From: a virus | IMG/VR virus record: IMGVR_UViG_3300025000_000449 | Location: 1 to 22,262 of that record | Length of the DNA: 22,262 bases | Reading direction: 5' to 3' (one strand) | Shown here: piece by piece, positions 14,687-20,263 of the stretch | Layout: each line of letters opens with the position of its first letter | Position numbering within the stretch: position 1 is the first letter of the stretch | Notes under the pieces: generated by a model | Database searches by the model: none | Told to the model about the DNA's origin: nothing | What the model saw: only the letters and a program-made list of their open reading frames with translations | Translations under genes and position numbers: made by a program

Positions 14687-14951
14687 CACAGGACTCTTCT
14701 TCTGGAGTGGTTAGTTTGTACTGCTCCATATTGTGAGAAGCAGTGAAGAGGGCCTGAGATAAAAGCTCCATAGCTTCTTGAGTGAGATGCATATCAGTTA
14801 TGAAAGGTTTAGCATCTGGACCATCCCAGAAGGTTGAGATTCTTACTGAAGTATTAGCGTTGGACCATCTAGTTACTTCTATAGAACGATTGGGATTCCT
14901 AGTGTCCTTAGCTATGAAGGAATGTGTAGGAGTGATATTTGGCTCTGTCAT
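14679..14951 (-). CDS. hypothetical protein, 90 aa
   Basis: Unrecognised. It has alternating polar sequence with a likely small beta sheet (SIEVTRWSNANTSVRISTFW), then a helix (LTQEAMELLSQALFTASHNM) and an acidic end. AAGGA lies eight bases upstream of the ATG, two bases after the previous stop. It resembles small phage proteins that carry a front sheet and a back helix. Confidence 0.6.
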   Translation of the reverse strand: MTEPNITPTHSFIAKDTRNPNRSIEVTRWSNANTSVRISTFWDGPDAKPFITDMHLTQEAMELLSQALFTASHNMEQYKLTTPEEESCDE

Positions 14952-14953
14952 GA

Positions 14954-15475
14954 TTATAGTCCTTTTGGTAGGCCGACTGGTTCAGATGGCTGACACTTGC
15001 AGGTTATGGAACTTAGAAGTTCCTCAATGAAAGCTGCCCTCTCGTCCTTATTGAGTGATGCTAAGACTTCTTTCATTTGATCCGCTCTAGGCATTGAGGA
15101 ACGGGTGTAAGTAGGTTGAGTTGTGAGAGTGTGTTTGGGAACTCTCTTGACCAAGCCAGAAAGTTCAGCCTGCCTAATGATGATAGCCGTTTGCAATTCA
15201 GACCACTTCTTTCTCTCGGCTTTGGCCTCCACGAGTTCGGCCTCAAGTTGCCGCTCCCAACAGAGGGAGTCAGTGAGGGAGGCTCGCACTGAGGCAAGGG
15301 CAGAGCGGAGTGTGGAGAGTTTGGTCATTCTATTAATGGATTGCTTTGTTACATTTTGTAATGTAGCAATATCTTCTTCCGGAAGGGTGCTAGGAAGGGG
15401 TGGTAGAGTGGTGGGACAGGCCTCAGACAGTGGAGCATATTCTTTGGTACTAGTTCTCTCTTCTTCTGTTCTCAT
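14954..15475 (-). CDS. coiled-coil hypothetical protein, 173 aa (start uncertain)
   Basis: Unrecognised. The C-terminal 120 residues are helical, with a coiled-coil stretch (RQLEAELVEAKAERKKW) and a Lys/Asp-rich tail containing LNKDERAAFIEELL. Two starts compete. ATG 15475 has GGAG five bases upstream but adds a Pro/Ser/Thr-rich front that runs through palindrome copy 5. ATG 15328 lies 16 bases after that palindrome, like other palindrome-linked genes, but lacks a ribosome site. I list the longer form. A still longer reading from 15607 has no ribosome site and overlaps the next gene. Confidence 0.55.
   Translation of the reverse strand: MRTEEERTSTKEYAPLSEACPTTLPPLPSTLPEEDIATLQNVTKQSINRMTKLSTLRSALASVRASLTDSLCWERQLEAELVEAKAERKKWSELQTAIIIRQAELSGLVKRVPKHTLTTQPTYTRSSMPRADQMKEVLASLNKDERAAFIEELLSSITCKCQPSEPVGLPKGL
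15344..15366. repeat. 23-bp palindrome, copy 5
   Basis: Arms CTTTGTTAC and GTAATGTAG around ATTTT, with ATTG and CAAT flanks that extend the symmetry. It lies 16 bases upstream of an alternative ATG of the coiled-coil gene, or inside that gene if the longer form is right. Confidence 0.85.
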
Positions 15476-15548
15476 TAGTTCTCCAGTACTGCCGCTGGCA
15501 GCTAGTGTTCTTAGGCTTGGCACATTAGTGCCACTAGTGGTGGCAGGG

Positions 15549-15866
15549 TTAGACTCCGAAGGGGCAGAAACTGTGAGAGGGGTTCCAACCACTAACATTC
15601 TTAACATATTTATAACTAGAAGTTAAGTCTATAGTTCCCTTAATTATACCTTTTCGGAGTTCAGTAAATCTTTTTCTAGAATAGGTTATATGACCTCTTC
15701 GGCCAGAGAAATTAGGAGCATTCTTCATTTTGAGACAGTGAAGGAATTCCTTAGGATCATCAGCATTTACTATAGTTATACCAATGTCCTTGACACACGC
15801 TACTACACGCCCTTTATACTTACCACCATTAGCTGAGATGAAATCTATAATTTTGTCTTCGAACAT
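15549..15866 (-). CDS. hypothetical protein, 105 aa
   Basis: Unrecognised. An opening helix (MFEDKIIDFISANGG) is followed by strands (YKGRVVACVKDIGITIVNADDP) like a small SH3- or barrel-type fold, then a basic region (GRRGHITYSRKRFTELRKG). AAAGGAGG lies seven bases upstream of the ATG, an excellent site. It is AT-rich. The basic half suggests nucleic-acid contact but nothing proves it. Confidence 0.65.
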   Translation of the reverse strand: MFEDKIIDFISANGGKYKGRVVACVKDIGITIVNADDPKEFLHCLKMKNAPNFSGRRGHITYSRKRFTELRKGIIKGTIDLTSSYKYVKNVSGWNPSHSFCPFGV

Positions 15867-15881
15867 GGCAAGCCTCCTTTG

Positions 15882-16100
15882 TTATCCAGTTATTTCATCA
15901 AAACAGAGTTCGCACAACCCTGAGATTGAATACTCTTTTCGGCCTGCAGGACTATAGCATCTAGGTGCTGCAATCTTCTTACAGTTGATACATACACCTA
16001 TCTCTTTGGCCCTTGATAGAGGGATGCCAAACAGCTGACGGGCCAAGTCTTCTTGGAGTGCGTGTAGTGAAGCACTAACGTGCTGGGGTTCAGAACTCAT
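15882..16100 (-). CDS. phage zinc-ribbon protein, 72 aa
   Basis: CINC near residue 38 and CELC near residue 64 frame a single zinc ribbon, with RCYSPAGRKEYSISGLCELCFDEI between and after. The combination of CxNC, AGRxEYxISGxCExCFD is one I associate with a common small phage family of unknown function. AAGGAG lies about ten bases upstream. It precedes the 105-aa gene in the same block. Confidence 0.7.
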   Translation of the reverse strand: MSSEPQHVSASLHALQEDLARQLFGIPLSRAKEIGVCINCKKIAAPRCYSPAGRKEYSISGLCELCFDEITG

Positions 16101-16125
16101 GACTTCTTTCTCCTTTTGGTATGAG

Positions 16126-16653
16126 TTATTCTATTGGAGGGATTTCCCCAAGTACTGAGAACATATCCTGACTTCTTTTCTGACCTTCTTCAATCTGGCC
16201 GCTGAGTTCCTTGAGTAGACGCTCATTGAGTAGAGACTGGGCCTGAAGGAGTTCCGGAGAATCGTTACCCACGGCGGCATCCCTCCTTCCCTTTGAATGA
16301 AGTTTGACTTTCTCTACAGGGTCCAAGAATGTCTGAAGAGAGTTAGGGTTGATCTTACCTTCTTTAGCCAGAGCTTTGAGAACATTAGTCCTCTGAACAC
16401 CTTGGGTCATCAATCCTGTGGTGGCCAGGAGTTCAGAGGCAGCCTCCTGAGAGTCGATAAAGTCTACCATATGTGAGGTGACGAGCATCTCAGCAAAGGA
16501 TTCAAGGGAGAGTCTGGCTAACTCAGAAATGGACCTAGGGGCCTCACCAGCACCCCTCCAAAATGCGACTAATGTCGCCAGGTGCCTCATGTCAGCACGG
16601 GTGGAGATGGCAAGGGTTGCCTTTCGGGTATGAACTTGATCTAATTTACTCAT
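16126..16653 (-). CDS. helical hypothetical protein, 175 aa
   Basis: Unrecognised and almost entirely helical: RADMRHLATLVAFWRGAG, ISELARLSLESFAEML, TTGLMTQGVQRTNVLKALAKEG and a long C-terminal helix. The start at 16653 is chosen because GGAG lies seven bases upstream and its ATG overlaps the previous stop as ATGA. The in-frame ATG at 16686 would lie inside that gene. Function unknown. Confidence 0.65.
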   Translation of the reverse strand: MSKLDQVHTRKATLAISTRADMRHLATLVAFWRGAGEAPRSISELARLSLESFAEMLVTSHMVDFIDSQEAASELLATTGLMTQGVQRTNVLKALAKEGKINPNSLQTFLDPVEKVKLHSKGRRDAAVGNDSPELLQAQSLLNERLLKELSGQIEEGQKRSQDMFSVLGEIPPIE

Positions 16654-16808
16654 TTCTTTCTCCGCATTTTTCCTCTCATTTTCCAAAGTTTCTTGGCATT
16701 GTAAGACTTTGGCTTAGGATACTCTTTCTTAGCAGAGTATCTGAGTTCGTAAGATCCAAAATCTACTGGACATCGTAGCAGTATGTCTATTTTTGTTTCT
16801 GGATACAT
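16650..16808 (-). CDS. very basic small protein, 52 aa
   Basis: Starts MYPETKIDILLRCPVD and ends KMRGKMRRKK, with most of the C-terminal half Lys or Arg. GGAGG lies three to four bases upstream of the ATG, and the stop overlaps the start of the 175-aa gene as ATGA. The basic tail suggests DNA or RNA binding. No family recognised. Confidence 0.65.
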   Translation of the reverse strand: MYPETKIDILLRCPVDFGSYELRYSAKKEYPKPKSYNAKKLWKMRGKMRRKK

Positions 16809-16837
16809 TATACCTCCAATTATTATCAGTATTGGAC

Positions 16838-16867
16838 CTCATCACATTAGTGATGCCAGTAATGGGC
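16838..16867. repeat. dispersed hairpin repeat, copy A
   Basis: CTCATCACAT-TA-GTGATGCCAG followed by GGGCC four bases on. The CATCAC/GTGATG stem lies 25-40 bases past the stop of the 71-aa gene on the minus strand. A near copy is at 20160-20188. Confidence 0.55.
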
Positions 16868-16879
16868 CACAGTTGAATT

Positions 16880-17095
16880 CTACTTACAGTTGGAGATAAA
16901 CTCTCTTAGAACCTTATCATGAGAGGAATCATTCTGACGAATTCCAAGAGAGTGTTTTATCTCAGGGATGATCTCAGTAGGGTTAATGGCCCGAGAAGTG
17001 GTGACCATCCGAGTGTACTTCTCTTTCTTGTAGGAATTGAGAGAGTGGAGAGATCTGGTAACAGCTTCGATGTACTTGATTTCTTGTGACTTCAT
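16880..17095 (-). CDS. hypothetical protein, 71 aa
   Basis: Unrecognised, basic and helical (EAVTRSLHSLNSYKKEKYTRM, then IPEIKHSLGIRQND). The start at 17095 (MKSQEIKY) is chosen because GGAG lies eight bases upstream. The open frame continues upstream through palindrome copy 6, which I take as non-coding. It begins the block that ends with the 105-aa gene at 15549. Confidence 0.55.
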   Translation of the reverse strand: MKSQEIKYIEAVTRSLHSLNSYKKEKYTRMVTTSRAINPTEIIPEIKHSLGIRQNDSSHDKVLREFISNCK

Positions 17096-17180
17096 AGCAG
17101 TAGCTCCATAACAAGAGTTGATAAGTGTAGGCTCATGTCCTAGGCATGGCCCTGTGGGACGGTGGAGATAGGACGGAGTC

Positions 17181-17203
17181 CTATGTTCCATATTGTAATG
17201 TAG
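17181..17203. repeat. 23-bp palindrome, copy 6
   Basis: Arms CTATGTTCC and GTAATGTAG around ATATT, 86 bases upstream of the 71-aa gene. In copies 6-9 the left arm ends TTCC instead of TTAC. Confidence 0.88.
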
Positions 17204-17254
17204 CAACCAATGGTTGCTGGAAGGATAGGGTGAAGGTGATTGCTATCCGCAATC
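17202..17254 (-). terminator. tandem hairpins after the one-TM protein gene
   Basis: GATTGC/GCAATC (17238-17254) begins one base past the stop, and AGCAAC/GTTGCT (17202-17218) follows, both with 5-base loops. No T-run follows. They probably mark an operon end, possibly by pausing or RNA processing. Confidence 0.4.
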
Positions 17255-17464
17255 CTACAAACCTTTAGGCACACCTGTGCTCAGGGCATCAATAATAGGT
17301 TGGAATATTTCGTGGGCAGCATGAGTACCAAAGTAAATGAGGAGACCCACTAAGGTGGCAGCTCCGAGGCTCCAAAGGACTCCTAGGCACACTGCTTCGG
17401 TGGACATTGCAGACAACGGGGTGAAGGTGTTCTTGTGTGATGTGGAACGAGTATTAGTCTTCAT
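17255..17464 (-). CDS. single-pass membrane protein, 69 aa
   Basis: A Ser/Thr-rich basic front is followed by one clear membrane segment, CLGVLWSLGAATLVGLLIYF, near residues 26-45, and a short amphipathic tail. No signal cleavage site is evident. GGAG lies seven bases upstream of the ATG and the gene overlaps the previous one by 11 bases. It is transcribed early and far from the lysis genes, so an inner-membrane role such as superinfection exclusion or host takeover is possible, but this is speculation. Confidence 0.65.
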   Translation of the reverse strand: MKTNTRSTSHKNTFTPLSAMSTEAVCLGVLWSLGAATLVGLLIYFGTHAAHEIFQPIIDALSTGVPKGL

Positions 17465-17699
17465 GAGATTCTCCAAGAGGTTGAGATAATTTGGGACACT
17501 TGCCTTGAAATATCTTCAACATTTCAAAGGCATCTGCCATACTAGCCATTCTAAACCAACTTTTGGGCATAGTGCTACGGCCCTGTACGTAGTGAAACCA
17601 TACGATGTCAGGAGGATCTACAGCAATCTCTGCTACGAGTTTACCCTTCTCATACAACTCATACATGATGAAACCCTTCTTGACATACTTCCTAGTCAT
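17454..17699 (-). CDS. hypothetical protein, 81 aa
   Basis: Unrecognised. It starts basic (MTRKYVKKGF) and continues with strands (YELYEKGKLVAEIAV, DIVWFHYVQG) and a helix (SMADAFEMLKIFQG). TGGAGG lies five bases upstream of the ATG. A near-consensus promoter lies about 40 bases upstream, so this is the first gene left of the origin-like stretch. Confidence 0.65.
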   Translation of the reverse strand: MTRKYVKKGFIMYELYEKGKLVAEIAVDPPDIVWFHYVQGRSTMPKSWFRMASMADAFEMLKIFQGKCPKLSQPLGESHED

Positions 17700-17740
17700 A
17701 GGCCCTCCAGTAAGTTAAGGTTCTGTCTGATTGTCCCATT

Positions 17741-17769
17741 ATTTTAACACACCCATAATGCATTGTCAA
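17741..17769 (-). promoter_or_regulatory. near-consensus sigma70 promoter, leftward
   Basis: -35 TTGACA (17769-17764) matches perfectly and -10 TAAAAT (17746-17741) matches five of six, with a 17-base spacer. It sits at the left edge of the origin-like region and drives the 81-aa and one-TM genes. Confidence 0.75.
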
Positions 17770-17799
17770 TATCTAACCATATTATATTATCTTGACTTG

Positions 17800-18150
17800 G
17801 GGGCATTGTAGATGCCCATTGTCATGGATGACATGGTTGTGACGCCTTGCATGTAAGTCATGCATGTCATGGACCCCGTGTGTACGCTCATTGTCCATAT
17901 TCCAATGGTACATTTCTCTTCTCTCATTTATATATAAGTAGTTAAGTATATATTGATTGTTAGTTATATATGTAATAGAATTTCTATATATACATATTGT
18001 TAATTACTTATATATTATCTTTTAATTAGATATGTATATATAACTGAAGACAAATGTACCATTGCAATTTCGCACACAGACCGGGTTCATGCGGTGCATG
18101 ACATACATCAACCCCATGCATTGCATGACAATATGACATGCATGACAAAT
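17800..18150. other. candidate replication origin
   Basis: A gene-free stretch with an AT-rich core of about 137 bases framed by a perfect 13-bp inverted repeat (CAATGGTACATTT near 17903, AAATGTACCATTG near 18053). Inside lies a second inverted pair of about 18 bases with two mismatches (near 17928 and 18001) and a central ATAGAA-T-TTCTAT. Outside, TGTCATG-type heptamers occur on the left (near 17820, 17856 as AGTCATG, 17865) and as CATGACA on the right (near 18098, 18125, 18142). A GGGCAT/ATGCCC hairpin sits near 17801. AT-rich core plus inverted iteron-like repeats is what an initiator-dependent origin looks like. No initiator is identified. A partition site or regulatory region is the alternative. 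Confidence 0.6.
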
Positions 18151-18169
18151 GGTCACTGTGTGACCCTTG

Positions 18170-18286
18170 CTAATACTCCATATATGTCCAATATAGGAAT
18201 TGGATACGTTTGGAGAATTCATAGTAGTGGCCGACCTCAATAGATGCCTGCCTTTCCATAATCCTATACACTATCCAATGTTTCAT
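18170..18286 (-). CDS. small hypothetical protein, 38 aa
   Basis: Starts MKHWIVYRIMERQ and ends LYWTYMEY, rich in Tyr and Trp. AAGGAG lies seven bases upstream of the ATG, as good as any site in the window. Palindrome copy 7 ends 26 bases upstream of the start. It lies between the 133-aa gene and the origin-like region. Very short, so less certain. The end may be off by one base. Confidence 0.5.
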   Translation of the reverse strand: MKHWIVYRIMERQASIEVGHYYEFSKRIQFLYWTYMEY

Positions 18287-18311
18287 GATGATTCTCCTTA
18301 TTGAATGGTTC

Positions 18312-18334
18312 CTATGTTCCATAATGTAATGTAG
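18312..18334. repeat. 23-bp palindrome, copy 7
   Basis: Arms CTATGTTCC and GTAATGTAG around ATAAT, 26 bases upstream of the 38-aa gene, with a hairpin on its right side. Confidence 0.9.
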
Positions 18335-18359
18335 GAATGGCTCCTTTCGAGGCCACTCC
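18334..18359 (-). terminator. bulged GC-rich hairpin after the 133-aa gene
   Basis: GGAATGG/CCACTCC with one mismatch, then CCT/AGG around a 4-base loop, about 20 bases past the stop. No T-run. It is a probable operon boundary beside palindrome copy 7. Confidence 0.45.
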
Positions 18360-18379
18360 CATCATGAGCTTGACCGATG

Positions 18380-18781
18380 TTATCCTTGTTCGGCCTCTTC
18401 TTTAGCCACAGCTGCCTCGATCAAACTATCATACATTTCTTGCGTGATGAATCCACCCATGACCAGAGCATCCAGGCGTTCAGTCTCACTCAGCTTATTC
18501 ATATCGGCCGCCACGGCTTTCTTCTGTTCCTCAATGGTCATGACCTTGGCTACACGTTTAGCGAACATAGCCTGGCCAATGGTCAATTCCCGGGGATATT
18601 CCCCTTTGATGAATGCACTCCAGTTGTTCCGAATCTGCGATTGAATTTCCACCGTATACGCTTTGAGAGCGTATTTGAGCATGGTAGCGTCATCACATTT
18701 CTCCACATTGACCACGACGTCGAATACATTACCGGCCAATTTCTCCTCGTTGTTCATTGCAATCTTGAATTTCATTTCCAT
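18380..18781 (-). CDS. hypothetical protein, 133 aa, CGN-only arginine codons
   Basis: Unrecognised. A beta front (MEMKFKIAMNNEE, NVFDVVVNVEKC) leads to helices (KYALKAYTVEIQSQIRNNW, then TIEEQKKAVAADMNKLSETERL) and an acidic end. The start at 18781 is chosen because GGAG lies six bases upstream; an earlier in-frame ATG at 18796 is part of that site. All four arginines use CGN codons, whereas AGA and AGG are common in the genes to the left. The layout resembles the 131-aa protein at 13681-14076. It is probably cotranscribed with the 62-aa gene upstream from the consensus promoter at 19084. Confidence 0.65.
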   Translation of the reverse strand: MEMKFKIAMNNEEKLAGNVFDVVVNVEKCDDATMLKYALKAYTVEIQSQIRNNWSAFIKGEYPRELTIGQAMFAKRVAKVMTIEEQKKAVAADMNKLSETERLDALVMGGFITQEMYDSLIEAAVAKEEAEQG

Positions 18782-18811
18782 GATATGCTCCATTGGTGTT
18801 GGTTGATAGAT

Positions 18812-18837
18812 GGGAATGGCCTTCATTGACCATTCCC
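18812..18837 (-). other. 8-bp intercistronic hairpin
   Basis: GGGAATGG/CCATTCCC, perfect, with a 10-base loop, between the 62-aa and 133-aa genes. No T-run, so it is more likely an RNA stability or processing element than a terminator. Confidence 0.45.
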
Positions 18838-18846
18838 GAATAATCC

Positions 18847-19035
18847 TCAATAGCCTGTAATTTCATCGGATTCCAAGCTGATAACTCCGCTTGGTTCCCA
18901 TCCCATGCTAATATATTTCAGCCGATAATTTACGGAATCATATTCCGGGCACAGCTCCGATATGTCCACATTCAGCACCACATCAAGCTCCGGGTTAACC
19001 TTTTGTAATTCAATGATCAGCTCACGTACTTTCAT
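18847..19035 (-). CDS. small conserved-type hypothetical protein, 62 aa
   Basis: Starts MKVRELIIELQKVNPELDVVLNVD, the opening of a widespread small family (MxVxELIxxLxKxxPxxxV) found in phages and bacteria with no firm function. The rest is beta-rich. GGGAG lies seven bases upstream of the start. It is the first leftward gene after the consensus promoter at 19084-19112, with an untranslated leader of about 40 bases. Its arginine codons are CGN. Confidence 0.7.
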   Translation of the reverse strand: MKVRELIIELQKVNPELDVVLNVDISELCPEYDSVNYRLKYISMGWEPSGVISLESDEITGY

Positions 19036-19083
19036 AATATTCTCCCGATGTCCATTGGCCACATGGCCCTTTCACATGATTCC

Positions 19084-19112
19084 ATTATACACCATTGCCA
19101 CCAGGTTGTCAA
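19084..19112 (-). promoter_or_regulatory. consensus sigma70 promoter, leftward
   Basis: -35 TTGACA (19112-19107) and -10 TATAAT (19089-19084), both exact, with a 17-base spacer. It drives the 62-aa and 133-aa genes and perhaps more of the leftward half. Confidence 0.9.
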
Positions 19113-19215
19113 TCGGCCAGCATCCTATCCCATGTGAAGGCCGGGTCGATGGGGGAAAGCTAGTGGGCGACGCATTAGAACCCCCTACCTACATTGTGTT
19201 GGAGATTTCATTATG

Positions 19216-19229
19216 GTACCAATTGGTAC
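19216..19229. repeat. perfect 14-bp palindrome
   Basis: GTACCAATTGGTAC, perfectly self-complementary, upstream of the leftward promoter. It shares ATGGTAC with the inverted repeats that frame the origin core. Possible operator. Confidence 0.5.
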
Positions 19230-19240
19230 ATGGTGATCTT

Positions 19241-19263
19241 CTACGTTCCATTTCGTAACATAG
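19241..19263. repeat. 23-bp palindrome, copy 8
   Basis: Arms CTACGTTCC and GTAACATAG around ATTTC, in the divergent regulatory region. Confidence 0.88.
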
Positions 19264-19272
19264 CAATCACTC

Positions 19273-19287
19273 TTGCCCTATGGGCAA
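19273..19287. other. hairpin between palindromes 8 and 9
   Basis: TTGCCC/GGGCAA around TAT, 10 bases right of copy 8 and 5 bases left of copy 9. The same palindrome-plus-hairpin pairing is seen at copies 2, 4, 6 and 7. Confidence 0.5.
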
Positions 19288-19291
19288 TCTT

Positions 19292-19314
19292 CTACATTCC
19301 ATAATGTAATATAG
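19292..19314. repeat. 23-bp palindrome, copy 9
   Basis: Arms CTACATTCC and GTAATATAG around ATAAT, 29 bases right of copy 8. Confidence 0.88.
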
Positions 19315-19485
19315 CAACCATCATTTGGGTGGGCCCGAACACTAAGGTGTTCATTAGGAGCGGAACGAGCGACAGCGAGCAGACAGATATCCTTTCCACG
19401 ATCACTTTCATGAGTATGGTTCACATGAGCATTGCGAATGGTAGGATTGGTGATCCTAGTCCTCTCTAATATACCATTTACTTCA

Positions 19486-19514
19486 TTGACAACCCCAGAC
19501 CAGTCTGGTACAAT
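19486..19514 (+). promoter_or_regulatory. consensus sigma70 promoter with operator in the spacer, rightward
   Basis: -35 TTGACA (19486-19491) is exact and -10 TACAAT (19509-19514) matches five of six, with a 17-base spacer. The spacer holds the inverted repeat CCAGAC-CA-GTCTGG (19495-19508). A dimeric protein bound there would block polymerase. It drives the terminase-like gene and probably the rest of the rightward block. Confidence 0.82.
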
Positions 19515-19556
19515 TCCCACATAGGCAGGAATTTTACCTTACTTCAGAGGCACCTT

Positions 19557-20159
19557 ATGACAGATCTACAAATAGCAGAATACACAACTCCCTCAGGGGA
19601 GATTAAGACATACTCCTATCCGAAGTCCCGCTGGACTGATTCCTCTCGAGTTGATGGCCGCCACCGTAACGGAGGTCGTAATGGTGGAAAGAAGGCTGAG
19701 GGAGATAAGAAGCAGGGATGGCAGATCTCCGAGATGTGGGACAATCATCATGAGATAGCGCGCCGGCTGGTTCTGGGTCAATCTAACACTGACATCGCTG
19801 AGGCGATGGGCTGTACTCCTCAGACAGTCTCTAATGTGAAGAACTCTCCTGTGGTCAAGGATAAGTTGTCCATCATGCGGGCTGCCCGTGATGCTGGAAC
19901 TGTGGATCTTGCAAGGGAGATCGCAGACCTTGCTCCATTGGCCATTCAGAGGATTAAGGAAGTTCTCGAGAATGGTGCTATAATGGGTAAGGAAGCCAGT
20001 GCCTCAGTAATCCTCAAAGAGGCTAATGGTCTCCTCGATAGGGAAATGGGTAAGGCCATCCAGAGGGTTGACACCCGTGGTGTCCATGCCCACCTCTCTA
20101 TGGAAGACTTGGATCGCATTAAGCAGAGGGCCCAAGAACTAGCTGGACTCAACGAGTAA
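19557..20159 (+). CDS. probable terminase small subunit
   Basis: 200 aa. A basic Gly/Arg/Lys-rich region (RHRNGGRNGGKKAEGDKK) precedes a helix-turn-helix near residues 66-100 (HEIARRLVLGQSNTDIAEAMG, then PQTVSNVKNSPVV). A helical middle follows and an end containing SMEDLDRIKQRAQEL. The N-terminal helix-turn-helix plus long helices suit small terminase subunits, which bind phage DNA and hand it to the large subunit for packaging. Being first in the late block supports this, but the large subunit is not in the window. A plain helix-turn-helix regulator is the alternative. AGAGG lies about six bases upstream. Confidence 0.6.
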   Translation: MTDLQIAEYTTPSGEIKTYSYPKSRWTDSSRVDGRHRNGGRNGGKKAEGDKKQGWQISEMWDNHHEIARRLVLGQSNTDIAEAMGCTPQTVSNVKNSPVVKDKLSIMRAARDAGTVDLAREIADLAPLAIQRIKEVLENGAIMGKEASASVILKEANGLLDREMGKAIQRVDTRGVHAHLSMEDLDRIKQRAQELAGLNE

Positions 20160-20188
20160 CTCATCACATACAGTGATGTCAGCGGGCC
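20160..20188. repeat. dispersed hairpin repeat, copy B
   Basis: CTCATCACAT-AC-AGTGATGTCAG followed by GGGCC. The CATCAC/GTGATG stem begins two bases after the terminase-like stop. It is closely similar to copy A at 16838-16867. It may protect or end the transcript. Confidence 0.55.
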
Positions 20189-20263
20189 CCACCGCCACGC
20201 ATGTGCAAGTGAATCTTCAGGGCCGCTTCCATTAGGACCCCATTTCAGAATGGAGGATCTACC

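Larger units (their letters stand above)
19036..19556. promoter_or_regulatory. divergent regulatory region
   Basis: About 520 bases with no gene I accept, between the leftward early genes and the rightward late genes. It holds the leftward promoter (19084-19112), the rightward promoter (19486-19514), palindrome copies 8 and 9, and several other inverted repeats: GTACCAATTGGTAC at 19216-19229, GAACAC/GTGTTC at 19337-19352 and TAGGAT/ATCCTA at 19442-19458. It looks like the transcription switch between the two halves. No repressor gene lies beside it. Confidence 0.65.

Noticed and set aside
15476-15607. Further N-terminal extension of the coiled-coil protein
   Set aside because: The extension overlaps the 105-aa gene, has no ribosome site and is low-complexity, with several short inverted repeats such as GGCAC/GTGCC.
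15123-15626. 167-codon plus-strand open frame
   Set aside because: Ser/Ala/Val-rich antisense product of the coiled-coil gene, with no ribosome site or family likeness.
18022-18240. 72-codon minus-strand open frame over the origin-like region
   Set aside because: It starts at TTG without a ribosome site and runs through repeats and the AT-rich core. Its Met/Cys/His-rich product reflects repeated TGCATGACA units, and the 38-aa gene lies on top of its start.
19113-19215. tRNA-like sequence (GGGGGTTCTAATGC on the minus strand)
   Set aside because: No matching acceptor, D or anticodon stems could be drawn around it.
19278-19520. 80-codon minus-strand open frame in the divergent region
   Set aside because: Its 3' part is made of palindrome copy 9, it has no good ribosome site, and the region is filled with promoters and inverted repeats. 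It is better read as regulatory DNA.
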